From assembly GCA_010909725.1 (NCBI GenBank), contig JAACMV010000016.1, positions 1,125,127 to 1,189,126 of the forward strand: DNA of 64,000 nucleotides. Direction: 5' to 3'. The notes under the pieces were generated by a model that made no database searches, had not been told where the DNA came from, and saw only the letters and a list, made by a program, of their open reading frames with translations. Shown piece by piece: positions 22,229 to 33,246 of this stretch (positions are counted from its first letter, which is position 1; each line of letters starts with the position of its first letter). Both the position numbers and the translations under genes were made by a program. Source of the stretch: Picochlorum sp. 'celeri'. Taxonomy: Eukaryota; Chlorophyta; Trebouxiophyceae.

Positions 22229-22650
22229 TTATCAAAATTTTTATTATTTAATTCAATATTCCATATATATGTGTGTGTAAGAAAAGAAGAAGAAGAGAGA
22301 GAAGCGCATCCAAGGTTGACGACGACGACGTCATCAACCGTCATTATTATTATTCAAGTATGTTCCTACTCATACAGAGAGCATGGATGATATATACATT
22401 AGAAGAACGTACCATGATATTCAAGCATATATTCCTATATTTGAACAAGTAGAACTGCACAGAGAAAGAATTCTCTGATTCAAATGGATCCGAGGGACAG
22501 ATATTGTTCTTAATTAAGAGCATTTATAAATGCTTAATTTCAGACATTTCTCAATTTCAACCGCACGCGTGCGCTACTAATGTAATGCCTGTCTTCTGAC
22601 AACCTGGAAGAGACTTTAAATACCAATATTTACACAAAGTAATAATAATA
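22229..22650. promoter_or_regulatory. Shared 5' region of centrin and thioredoxin-like gene
   Basis: This 422-bp divergent spacer has AT-rich stretches and a short run of TTATTATTATTATTC at about 22340. No specific site can be assigned. Confidence 0.4.
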
Positions 22651-23437
22651 ATGATATTCTCTTCTTCAAGTGGTATTCAACAATGCCAAAGAGCAGCATT
22701 GCCAAGGAGTCATAGGTCATGCCCTGTGGCATCCGTGGTCGGATGTGGTTGTCAGCAGCCATCTCATAGGAGAAAAACTGGTATTATAGTATCAGATACA
22801 TACAATAATAATAATAATGGACGCATTCATGGGAATACTGCATTCCCAAGAATGTGTGGTGGTGGTCGTCGACGCGTGGGAGGGTTCTTGTTGCCTGGTA
22901 TCAGTAGTATTAGTACTAGTACTACCATGGATGGCCCCATGAGGGTATACGCTACTGCTCCAGCTGCCTCTTCTTCTATTCCAGAGACATCATCATCATC
23001 AACAACAACATCAACATCATCCTCTGTGGTTGTGATGGATATAGCAAAGGAGGAGGAGTTTGATGCTGTGGTGGCAGCTCATCCAGGGGCCTTGGTGGTG
23101 CTCATGTGCAAGGCGAAGGGGTGCAGGCCATGTAAGCAGTTTAAGAGCAAGTATGATACACTGGCGAAGTACTTTACAGATGCGGTGTTTTGTGAGGTTA
23201 TTGGGGATAGGAATGAGTCTACGAGAAATATGATGAGGAAGATGAAGATTAGGGCAACGCCTACATTTGTGTTTTATAGGAATCAAGAAAAGGTGCATGA
23301 GCATTCTGGTATTAATCCACAGAAGATGATTGATGCGCTGGAGGCACATGTGCTGGAAGGGGGAGACTGGTTATGGGGAGGATCATTTGCATTTTGTTGC
23401 CAATGTTCTGAGTACTACTGAGGAGGATGAAGAATAG
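22651..23437 (+). CDS. Plastid thioredoxin-like protein with CRPC active site; one frameshift
   Basis: The first 125 residues are rich in Ser, Arg, Gly and Thr, few acidic, and fit a plastid transit peptide plus a low-complexity spacer (with NNNNN and SSSSTTTSTSS runs). A thioredoxin fold follows: LVVLMCKAKGCRPCKQFKSK with the redox motif C-R-P-C, then FCEVIGDRNESTRNMMRKMK, and IRATPTFVFYRNQEKVHEHS with the cis-Pro (TPTF) and the Gly of the last strand. Atypical algal and plant thioredoxin-like proteins use such non-CGPC sites. The open frame as written ends at 23421, but removing one G from GGGGG at about 23358-23362 restores a coherent tail (GETGYGEDHLHFVANVL) to the TAG at 23435-23437 and a 261-residue protein. 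The partner protein is unknown. Confidence 0.8.
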
Positions 23438-24194
23438 TTATAGGGTGATGTGGGATCGTAGCGATATTTGGTGGAAAACACTCTGGCTAGTAATATCATG
23501 TTAATATTGGTATAAATTTTATTCATGTAATGTATTCATGTTAGAGACGGGAAAAAGAGGTAGTAGTCCCAGCAAGGCAAGAAATAGGGCACCTGGATAA
23601 AACTAACAGCCATCATGACTACAACTGAGTTTTGGTGAAATGATGCCGCGTCCATGCATGGTTCATATGCATATGGATATCAAGGACTCTAGGTAGGCTA
23701 AACCTCTGATGACAACTGACTGCAGAGGTAGATAAGATTTGCTATACCCAGTACATTTTGAACAACGGCTGATGAGCCTGGCAATGCCACGTGCATGCCT
23801 TCTGATGGTCAGAAAGAAAATATTATTTGTTGCTGAACTGCTCGGAGATACTATTGTGACACAGGAGCTTACGCTCCTTTTTGGAAACAAATGGTGAGTT
23901 GAAACAAGCCTTGAAAGGAGAGCGTGTGGGCTTTCCAAGATGGATACCACATGTCCCTCCTTGCAAACATGAAAAACTGCTTCAACTTCTAATGTCACGA
24001 GGAGACTTTAGTAAGAGCGCCCGACAAAGGAGATTTGTCACCCACAAGGGGCTAGGCAGTAAATTGATGGGCTGATTTGCGTCTCCATATTCTGGTGAAG
24101 GAATTGGGTGGATGGCTGCATTTGCAGCGAGGTGTGTCGGCCATAATGTCTTTGTGGCAGGGCCCTGGAATGACGCACTTCTCTTGACTTGCAG
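23438..24194. other. Stretch without a supported gene
   Basis: Short open frames only. A 5' exon of the weak gene that follows may lie within 23880-24150, but I could not define it. Confidence 0.35.
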
Positions 24195-24576
24195 GACTAT
24201 GAGGACAGTGACAGCGATATCAGCATCGGCGGTGATGAAGAGACGGATTTTGCCATGCCTTCAACTGTGCGCCGTGTTTGCAAGAAGTCATGCGATTTCA
24301 AAACATATCTGGATGCAAACATAGGGGAGGAATGCCCGTGTTGCAGCGGAGGGTGTGGGGGAGGATTATTCCGATGGGATGGGTTCTGTTTCGTTGTTGC
24401 GGTTCCTCGCAGGACTATTGCAAATAGAGATCAAACATGCTCTAACAAAGGAGTGCATGATTATGGACGTGCCGGCATTGGATCGGTTCGAATACCACAA
24501 ATGTCCTTGTGGGTACATTTACGAGGATGTTGTGTCCTTGAAGAATCGGGACATGGACATGAAGTGCGAGAACTAG
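24195..24576 (+). CDS. Weak gene: small Cys-rich protein, exon(s) only
   Basis: Downstream of an acceptor-like TTGACTTGCAG there is an acidic start (DYEDSDSDISIGGDEETDF), then VCKKSCDFKTYLDANIGEEC and PCCSG. After a one-base shift in a G run (24356-24361) the frame continues with a Leu-rich helix (SVSLLRFLAGLLQIEIKHAL) and FEYHKCPCGYIYEDVV ... MKCEN before a TAG. Paired cysteines (CPCC, CPCG, C) suggest zinc binding, vaguely like zinc-ribbon proteins. I do not recognise the family, and the 5' exons are unknown. Confidence is low because the case rests on coherent composition and one good splice site. Confidence 0.35.
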
Positions 24577-26225
24577 GTTCAAGAGAAAAGGGAGTCCAAA
24601 GCCTAGGCAGAATTTCTACTTCTTCGGCGTAGAAGAGTCCATTCGGAGTTTGTTTCAATCCGAAAGATTTAGACATGCAAGAAATAGTAGTATAAAGAAC
24701 AAGCGAGCTGGAAATGCATTGTACAGGAAAGAGACGCCTTGGTTTGGTTTTGCCAAGGAGAAGGAACCGACAGTAGAGGAAAGCACGACTAGTATTCGGT
24801 CCATCGACAGGGCTCAGCCATTTCGAAACGTACTCATTCAGTAACTTTGATTGTGATGAAATGCGAAGACATGCATACCAACGGCCGATATCTTGTATAC
24901 AAGTATTTGATATTTCGCCTGCAACACGAGGCTGTTGGCCATCATTCCTGGTCCAAAAGAGCCAAAAGATTTAAACCCTTACCTGTGATTTTTCTTTGTG
25001 CTCAAGAATCGGCTGACTCTGCCCATGAGTAAGCTCATCCCTGAGACACAAACGGCCTTTCTCCCTGGACGACATTCAGCGCAGAATATATGGATTCAAG
25101 ATGCGGTGCCACACCTCTTGGCACACGAAAACAAATGGGCATTGGTGTGACTTCCAAAAGCATATGATACCAGCATTGTACCGGGGTTTCCTGTCACAGA
25201 TTTGCAGAGAACTCCGAATGCCAGCTGGCAAGCCTGCAGGCTTCCTTATGGCCTGGAGCCACAGCAGCAAAACCGAAAAACAAAAAACCTCCTCTTTTTC
25301 CTTGTTTGTCTGTCCTGATTCTACATTATTCTATCTGAAATGGATATGTGATTGCCAATCACAGATTGAGCATGAAGAGAGAAAACATTCATCGCATCGA
25401 CGAAGAATTTGGTTTTGGCGACAGGAGACGCCGAATCGTCGATTTGTTGGCGTTTTTCTTTTTCTTTTTCTTCATTCCTTTTATTATGATGACTGATAAA
25501 AAGGGCCAGAAGGAAAGGGAAGAAAGAAAATGACTTGGAATGAATGCATGCGAATCGATGACGTGCGAGTTTTCGTTGGATTGTTGCTTTTTCTTTGATT
25601 TCTTCGTTTCTATTTAGAAACAATGGTTCAATGTATAATGAGAATGCTGAGAAAAGGGGTTTGGAGGAGTCGATTTTGCTATACAAATGTATAGTGCAGA
25701 GTCCCAGTGACATGACACTGGGACGGTGTGTTGCATCTCATCGCATTGGATATGAATAATTATTATTTCCTGATAATAATAGTACTTGTAATCGAATCTT
25801 CCATCATGCAAGGCAAGAGACAACTTGATCCTTGGCAAGGCATTCGTAGTGGTTGCTTCTTCTTTAGGTTTATGGGACAAACTTTATATATTCCATAGTA
25901 TACTATATATTGTTAGATGGGAATGTATTACATGAAGTCATTGGGTATAAATGGCAAATATGTACATGGCACACCAAACATCAACAACAAGGCAATGCAA
26001 TGTGGAAGAGTGCCAATCAACAAGGAGCTCCTTCAATCCACACACACTGATTCTTCTTCTTATTATTTAGAATTGCCTCAAGCTGCTATTGGTAGTCAGT
26101 TGCCTGCATCTGACTACAGATTGTTCCTTTTCTTTCTCATCTATCGAAAAAGAATAATGTAATAGTGTTGTTACCAGTCTTCAGGTGGCATGCTGAGAAT
26201 GCTTCCCACAAACAAAAAAAAGATT
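24577..26225. other. Stretch without a supported gene
   Basis: About 1.6 kb of AT-rich sequence with pyrimidine runs (for example TTTTTCTTTTTCTTTTTC near 25455). Only short open frames without recognisable features are present. Confidence 0.4.
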
Positions 26226-28809
26226 TACAAGGTAATCTTTCTAAGGTCTGAATCTCTGGCGTCCTCCATCAGTAGCATTGTATCTGAAGCGGTTCGCATG
26301 TGTTTGGCACCTGCCAAGAAGGCCGGTGGTGGAGAGTCTGTTTCTGGGAGATGACATTCACCTCTTCGCAGCTGGTGGCTGCTGCGTGTGGGACAAACTG
26401 CCACTTCCAAGAGGATCCTCCCAGTCTTGAGGGTGGTTGGGTCGGATGGGGCAGCCAAGAATCTGTTGGTGCATCCACGTCTGGCTCTGGCCAGGACATT
26501 GGTTGGGGACAGAGATATTGTTCCTCGGCAATGGTGGCGAATTCCCAGTGGAGTCGGGCAATCTTTCCTGCGCCAACCTGTCCAGCGGATTCTGAGGGTG
26601 ACCAAGTTTGTAGTCACAGTCAGAGTGCGGTTTCCAGAGGCAATTCTGTATCTGTTGCATGGGGCATAGAGTGGTGATAATTTCATAGATTCCTCTGGTC
26701 GGCATCAAAGACGAGTGGGCCTGGACCTGGTGATGGTGTTGGAGAAGGAGCAGGTGTTGTGGGCTGGTGTTTGGGGCTGGCACAGGTGCAGGTGTTGGAG
26801 CTGGCTCTGGAGGCTGGAGGCAGGTGTTGGAGTGATGATTGGGGCATTAAAACACGGTTGGGAGGTTTGCCATTCTACTTCCAAACGATGGGATCTGGTT
26901 TCCAGCTGTTCCTGTGCCTCCATTCCACCAGAGTGACTGCGTGTTGCAAGTGTCCAGCACCTGTTGCTGCTCCAGATGTTGTGCCAAGATATGTATTGGA
27001 CACAAATTCCAGTGGAGAGAAACCCACCAAAAATTGGGGGTCACTAGTCTAGGAGTTGAGCAAGGAATTCCAAACTCTGAATCGATGCAACCATCTGCAA
27101 CTTTTCCTTTCCACTTGTTGATTCAGTTCCAGAGGCAAAAAGCAACGACAGAATTGGCTGGGAAGTTGCCTGATGAAGCACCACTGCTTGTATCAGAACT
27201 TGGGAAGGCATACTGATTTGCACTTAGTGGCATATGGAACGCCATTAAACTTATTTGTCCCAGACCCGACAGGGTTACAGCATTGGTCTCCCATTGTTGA
27301 CATCACTTGCACCCAAGTTTGCAGTGCCAACGGCAATGCATGATGTTCCTGCAAGTCCAGCTTCTTGAGGACTGCTTGGATTTCCATTGACTCCGGATGC
27401 AAGTGGATAACTTCCGGAGCGACACAGCTTTCCAGCATTATTACTGGTTGGGCTGTTGTATGTGAACAACACATTGTCAGATGTTGACCCACACCTTGGA
27501 CACACAAGGCCAGCTTCTTGAGCTGCTCCATTAGTGCTTCCAACCTGATATTTCTGATAAAAGGCATTGTTAGAGTCGCAGAAAGGTGACCATGCGTTGG
27601 TATACTTCAAAGGTGCGAATATGGTTGAAGTTGATCCAGTCACTGTTGTGATCTTTGGAGCAACCGTACATCCAGCCCTGGCCCAATCAACTTCGACAGC
27701 AAGAGACGCAATTCCAGTTGCACCCACTGTTCCCTGGAAGCTACTGACGAGGACAGGTGTATTGGCCAAATAGTCTACTGCTTCAGCCTTTGTGCATCCA
27801 GTTCCATCTGCAGTGAAGGCTGCAGCTGTGATACCAGAGATCTTGATGTATGATTGTTCTGGTGTCAGGGCCCCGACAGTCATCGCTGAAGTAACACTAG
27901 CTGATGCTAGGGTAAATGAGTATGTTGCAACTGTTCCGTCCAGTGATTCGGTCACTGTGAATACTGAATTAGCACCGCCTACAGCTTTTGCAGATGGTTC
28001 TGAGGCAGGCACAATAAATGCAGCACCCTTTGGACACTGTTTCCCATTATCAATGCCGTATGCACCAACTGTACTGGTCTTGATTGTGGATGATACAAAG
28101 CACATTTCTTCAGCAGTTGCAACAGAGTTTCCATTGATTGCACAGTTTCCTGACGCAAAAGTCTCTGCAGTAGCCCCCTGGACGGCACTCCTGCACTGAA
28201 CAAGTGGCAACCCATCGATCGAACTGTAAATATCACTGGTTGTTCTTCCAGTCCCAGGAACCCATGCTGCGTTACAGGTATCATTAACGTTCAAAGTTGT
28301 TGAACCAACAACAATGTTGTTTGGGTTATTTGCGAGGGTGTTGACAAACAAGTCTCGAGACTGGGTCCTTGTTGTTGCATCAGCTGCAGTGGATCCAGTG
28401 AAATCTGACCAGAAAAGTTGCGCCTGAACAGCAGCGGAGGCATATGCAGCCGTATCCGCCACAGAGTTGACCTGGCAGACAATACGGTCCTTGGGATACA
28501 GACTGGTGTAGTTTGCTCTCAGTGCATCACACAAGATGGTACTCTGAGCATTTGACCATGAGGATACACTGAATCCCGGAGCAATCAAACTGACCAAAGC
28601 TCCAGGAACATTGTCTGATGTTGGCCCCGGGGGAGGTGGTGAATTAACTACCGGGATAACCCTGGCAGCCTGAGCAACTCCTGCATGGGGAATGAATAAA
28701 TGTAACGCCAGCTTGTTCAGCAGCACATAAAAAAAGTAGGTGGAGCAAAAGTGTGCTTCAAGGTTGCCATACCTAGCACAAGAGCACAAAGTACGATGAG
28801 CCTCTTCAT
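26226..28809 (-). CDS. Large secreted/cell-surface protein with signal peptide and Pro-rich segment; 3' part frameshifted
   Basis: Exon 1 (28773-28809) encodes MKRLIVLCALVL, and splicing over a 92-bp intron (GTATGG...CATGCAG) in phase 1 gives a full signal peptide ending GVAQA before ARVIPVVNSPPPPGPTSDN. A reading of about 460 residues follows, rich in Ala, Ser, Thr, Val and Gly with scattered Cys (LCDALRANYTSLYPKDRIVC, NDTCNAAWVPGTGRTTSD, CPRCGSTSDNVLFTYNSP), likely beta-rich and glycosylated. From about 27270 down, the frame breaks repeatedly, but a Pro-rich run (APTPAPVPAPNTSP; PSPTPSPGPGP; about 26830-26710) and a Trp/Cys-containing tail (KIARLHWEFATIAEEQYLC; SWKWQFVPHAAATSCEE) remain readable to a TAA near 26420 or 26226. 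I infer an extracellular matrix or wall protein. No known domain is recognised. Confidence 0.55.
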
Positions 28810-29302
28810 GTCGTGCACGCGAATTTGTAAAGTTTATGCCGTTTGGGGTGTTGGTGCGGTCATCTATGACACACATTTGGCTCTGCGACGCCTTCGACCC
28901 TGTGTTTGAACACAGGGTGCCGGGGTCAAGTGCATACCCGGGATCGAAGATTTAGCGAAATAACCCAATCATCTATTAGCCAGCATTAATAATCCCAAAC
29001 AGGCCGTTGAATTCGCGGTGTGTTTCACCTGTGTGATACCCTATAAAAGATTCGGTAGGAAAAACCAGACAAACATTTTGCCAGCGACGGGAGAAGCATG
29101 ATGCTCCATGAGTGTATGAGCTGCGGGTGGGCCTAACTTCTTGGAGAACTGGGCCATTCCCGCTCCTTAGCCGGAGCTAGTTGAATTTGCCGCAAATTAC
29201 AAACTTTAAGGACGGGGAGGGGGAAGTATATGTGAATTGTTTTGTATGCCCGAACACTCACGTAAACACACATGAAGAAGAGAAACAACGATAAGAACTG
29301 TA
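28810..29302. promoter_or_regulatory. Divergent promoter region with a near-perfect palindrome
   Basis: This separates the secreted-protein gene (minus) and the GT2 gene (plus). At 28897-28918 there are two 10-bp inverted arms (ACCCTGTGTT / AACACAGGGT) around TG, and at about 28920-28943 a second, imperfect dyad (CCGGGGT ... ACCCGGG). Such dyads could be transcription-factor sites for both genes, but no known motif is claimed. Confidence 0.4.
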
Positions 29303-30758
29303 ATGGGAGGACAACGACTCTTGAAACACAGAGCGGCTGGCCTCAGCGGTGGTAAGGATTAACTTTGCTGTTAAAAAATTGCTTCTAAATATGTCTTTTT
29401 AGTGAAGCAATTCCTGTGTAGGCATTCTTTGTGGAGTGACATTGGATTATGTGCTCTTTTGGCCTTGATCTTGGCGGTCTTGTTGGGGATTCACCGTCAG
29501 GTGGATAGCATGGGGACTGTATCAAAAAATTCTTTTGATCACCATTACAAAAGATTTTGTTTGAACATGATTGTGAAAAATGAAGAGAAAAACATTCTGC
29601 GTACGTTACGCAGCGCAGTCCCAGAGATATCTGGTTGGTACATCTGTGATACAGGAAGCATTGACCACACCATGAAGTTGATAGTAGACTTTTTTGTTAC
29701 AAAACGCATTCCTGGAAAGTTAAAGAGGCACACGTGGCGAGATTTTTTCGTACAATAGGAATCAATGCCTACGAGATGGTACCAAAGAAATGAGTGCATG
29801 TGATTATTGGATGATTTTGGATGCGGACCAAGTCTTGATCAACGACTCTCCAACTCACTTGTGGGAATATAGAATGGATGCAGACGCGTATTTTCTGAAA
29901 GAAAGATCTCATGGAGCGTATTTCAGCAATTTAAGGATCATTAGAGTGGGAAGCATGTTTGAGTATAGAGGCCGAATCCATGAGAGCATATATCCAAAAG
30001 ATGGACTTGGAAGAAAGGTGGTGATTGGCAATCTGCCAAACTCTGTGTATTCTATTCACGATAATGAACAAACCAGGACGTACGAGCACGATATCGACCT
30101 GCTATTGCAAGAGTTGCAAGAGAATCCAGAGGATTCTCGAACTCATTTCTACCTAGCCAAAGCTTACAAGGCCATTCCAAATTTCAATGCGTCCATGTAC
30201 CATTATGCGAAAAGAATCCAAGTCAGTAACGGAACACGGGGTAGTGAAGAGGTCTTTTTGAGTTATCTTGAGATAGGTACAATCCTCGAGGAACTGTATG
30301 TTAAAGATATGCTGACAGAAGATCATGTGCAGCTACTGAAAGATTTTGGCATGATAAAAACCAACATAGAATCGGTGAAAGATATTGTTCCGATCTATCA
30401 GATGGCTTCTCACTACTTAGATTACAGGTATGAACCATATGCTCATATCGCTATGGCATATTGGTTCCAAGAGAAGAATGCAGGCGAGTGTTATAGATAC
30501 GCCAACAAGGGCATACAAACCGGGTCATTCGGCAACTCATTTAGTATGTTTACGAGCGAAAAGTCGCTTCATTGTCTCTACTACATGAAATGTGTATGCG
30601 GATATCACTCAAAGCAGTTTGATACTCTATTGGACTCCTGTCAATTTAATGTCGTCAAGTTGCCTTTGAATCCAAAAAATGTTGAAAGTTGGGAACATGA
30701 ATATATATCCACGTCAAAATTTTATTTGACAGAGTTGCGAGGGATTGGTATATTTTAG
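29303..30758 (+). CDS. Membrane-anchored family-2-like glycosyltransferase with TPR-like C-terminus; one frameshift
   Basis: Exon 1 (29303-29351) encodes MGGQRLLKHRAAGLSG; a 51-bp intron (GTAAGG...TTTTTAG, phase 1) joins it to exon 2, which begins VKQFLCRHSLW. A single transmembrane anchor (IGLCALLALILAVLLGI) close to the N-terminus gives type II topology, as in Golgi transferases. The catalytic part has FCLNMIVKNEEKNILRTLRS, the GT-A start with NEE, GWYICDTGSIDHT, and MILDADQVL (a D-x-D-like metal site). The rest (QENPEDSRTHFYLAKAYKA, YRYANKGIQTGSF) looks like TPR helices, common in this group. Near 29741-29746 one extra T in a six-T run breaks the frame; with five T the line continues RDFSYNRNQCLRDGTKEMS and the protein has 467 residues. 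Donor and acceptor sugars are unknown. Confidence 0.8.
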
Positions 30759-31241
30759 GGGGAGGAATATCTGGTGTTCAATTACCGCACCAGATATTAC
30801 CCGCAGGTCTTCGGTCGCAAGGTGACTCCATGTAATACACAACCCCACACAGATTAATCTTTGTTGTGTGTTTAATATACTGATAATAATAGTAGTATGA
30901 TATAGAGCATCTAAAGATTCCCAAGAGGACCTGATAGGTCATCATCACCTAGTGGTCCTCCTCGCAATGGGACATACGATCCGGGCCTCCCAGATAGATC
31001 TCGCAGGCCCGGATTTGGACCCTCCAAAATCGGCCATTTTGGGCCCCCCAAATGAGGGCCTCCCAGCTGCAGCCGGGATTCCCTCATTTCCGCCAAAGCC
31101 AAAATCGGCCCAAATGAGGGCCTCCCGGATAGGGAGTTCAAATTTCGAATCCCGCGTAAAATCTCCGTACGCTACAAAGCATTGCGACAGATAGATATTA
31201 TCGGTGATTACTATCATATATAATCGTTTTTAAGATTCGCC
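30759..31241. other. Intergenic region with short repeated GC-rich words
   Basis: At 31010-31130 the words AAATGAGGGCCTCCC and CAAAATCGGCC each occur twice, in a GC-rich island inside AT-rich DNA. This may be a transposon edge. No gene is seen. Confidence 0.4.
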
Positions 31242-32674
31242 ATGACTGAACATTTAGAAGAGACGGGGATCGAGCGCCCCAGTTCATGGTCAGAGACCCA
31301 AGATAGGCAACTCAGGGATCTTTGTATCGTTCCCTGGAATGTTCGTGACTCTAACAACGCTATATTTGAAGTTCTTGAAACAGATCTGTACTCTGACCTC
31401 ATGAGTTGCAGAGTGGAAGTGGCAGATATTTTCACCATTTCTATGAAGCCATATTACAGACGGTTGCGGCAGGCGCACAAGCACCACAAGCCGATTTCAG
31501 CATTCACAAACGACAATTTGCACATGTATCTGAGGTGGTTCTTGAAGGACAAGGCGGGGATCGCTGTGCCGAATGGAAACGACTTTGTCTCACTGAGTGA
31601 ACTGCCAGAGTATGTCTTGTGCTCTCATGGATTTGTACCACATGAGAGGTATCCATACATTGTTGCGCGCCCATCAGCAATAATTCTTCAGGCTCTTTCA
31701 CCAGGAGGAGTACAGCGGCAGGCCAAACATATGCCACGATTTATTTACAGAGAGAGTCGTTCGACATCTAAAAAAGTTTTCATATCGACGGAACCATGAA
31801 AAATCGTTTGTGTATCGTCAATTGTTGAGAGAGGGCCGACTGGAACTGGAACGGGAGTACCTTATTGGAGGAGATAACTGCACAGACACGGTCTCGTCTA
31901 GCGATTTAATGGGGCGATATGATATCTCCACTGAAGGTACATATCTCATTGGGTCGGGGAAAGAATGCTCCCCTTCTGATGGCGTGTTCCAGCGAACAGA
32001 AGGTGATTGCATGTCATTAGATTTTGACGAGAACGCAGATCCTTGTTCCAACCATCCCATGCGTGTATATGCCCACTCCGAGCTCTGCTTGAAACATCCA
32101 GAACGGTTTGAGACAATTAAGTCATTGCAATGCCTCAAGGAAGAAAAAAAGAATTCTAAAGTAGTCCTGGTGCTGTTTGAAAGTGAGGAAAGACTGGCAT
32201 TGGTCACCACATTTTCCAGGATGGTCAGAGGAAACAAAACGCTGGCTAGATTCGCTCACTGCCATATTTTCAAATATTTGGCGCCGGATAATGATCCATG
32301 TACAGGAATAGTGCATCGATATCGTCATTCCGGTCGATTGTCGACAGCCCTTCTTGACTGGAGAGCACTGTGAGGAGGAAGACTTTGAGGAGATGGATGC
32401 CATCTTGCCGGTGGAATCCATCATTGGGAAAGTGGTGCGAGTTCATATCCCCGATTTCATACTCAGAAAATGGTGGAAAGGCGTATCATATCGTGTATTG
32501 CGCAAGGTCCACGGTCGCGGTCGGGCCAAAGCGTCAGGCCACCATGTCTTGGCTGGAGCAGTAGGCAGGCGTTTGAACGTTCAAACACACCCGTCCTCGT
32601 CGATTGGTGCCAACCGCGACTGCCGCATCGAGCGATTTAAATCGTATTTATATAAACACATATTGATATTTTAG
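31242..32674 (+). CDS. Unrecognised protein, probably transposon-associated; two frameshifts
   Basis: Starting at ATG 31242, a coherent reading (MTEHLEETGIERPSSWSETQ; AFTNDNLHMYLRWFLKDKAG; HGFVPHERYPYIVARPSAII) continues, after a one-base shift near 31735, through VVRHLKKFSYRRNHEKSFVY and REGRLELEREYLIGGDN, and after a second shift near 32320 to FEEMDAILPVESIIGKVVRV. The combined protein is about 450 residues, neutral to slightly acidic, with no signal peptide or membrane segment. I do not recognise a family. The MDAILPVESIIGKV stretch faintly recalls BAH-like or transposase-accessory segments. Its position beside the KDZ transposase, and outside any set of conserved genes, makes an element-encoded function plausible. 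Both breaks are one-base changes. Confidence 0.45.
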
Positions 32675-33246
32675 ACAAAAAAACCCCGGTTATATCGCCG
32701 TAGCTGAACCATTACACGAGGCCCAATCCTTGCAGATGCCACGACGAAAACCAACTTTTAATTGCGGGCCGATTTGATGCGTTTGCATCCCTCTGTACTC
32801 TTAAAATATCATTATATTTCACTGCTTCGTGCAGTATATGTCCTCAAGCCGTCAGATTTGGGAATTCGCGCAACCCATACCACTCATCTCCGTCCGCCTA
32901 GCGCGCGAGCGTTCTAAGGCGCATGGAAATTGGCTCAAAAATGGGTTCTCAGGATCGCCGTCGGGTCAGTCGTCGGTGCCCTCGGGTGGGCCTGGGACCA
33001 AACTCCTGACCTGCACAGTGCATCTTTTATTCCGCTGATTGCTCAGAATGCTTCAAATAATTCCAAATATCTATTTTTAAATTGGAGTAGCATTTGGTTA
33101 CAGGTGTTGTGGCACGTGTGCAGACCGTTGTCAGCACCGAGCCCGGTTGATTGCGCTGGGCTGTACAGGGCGATATAGCACGCCACCGACGCCATACAAA
33201 CTAAACTAACTAATATTGAAATATATATAGTACTTTCATGGCGTAA
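32675..33246. other. Spacer upstream of KDZ transposase
   Basis: No gene seen. It should contain the transposase promoter and perhaps the left end of the element; no terminal inverted repeat was identified by eye. Confidence 0.35.

Noticed and set aside
28870..28945. tRNA-like structure around the palindrome
   Set aside because: No T-loop GTTCGA box or anticodon arm at the right spacing; the arms are a simple dyad.
31010..31130. Short repeat island as an insertion-sequence end
   Set aside because: Only two short repeated words; no matching inverted copy was found near the KDZ or GT genes.
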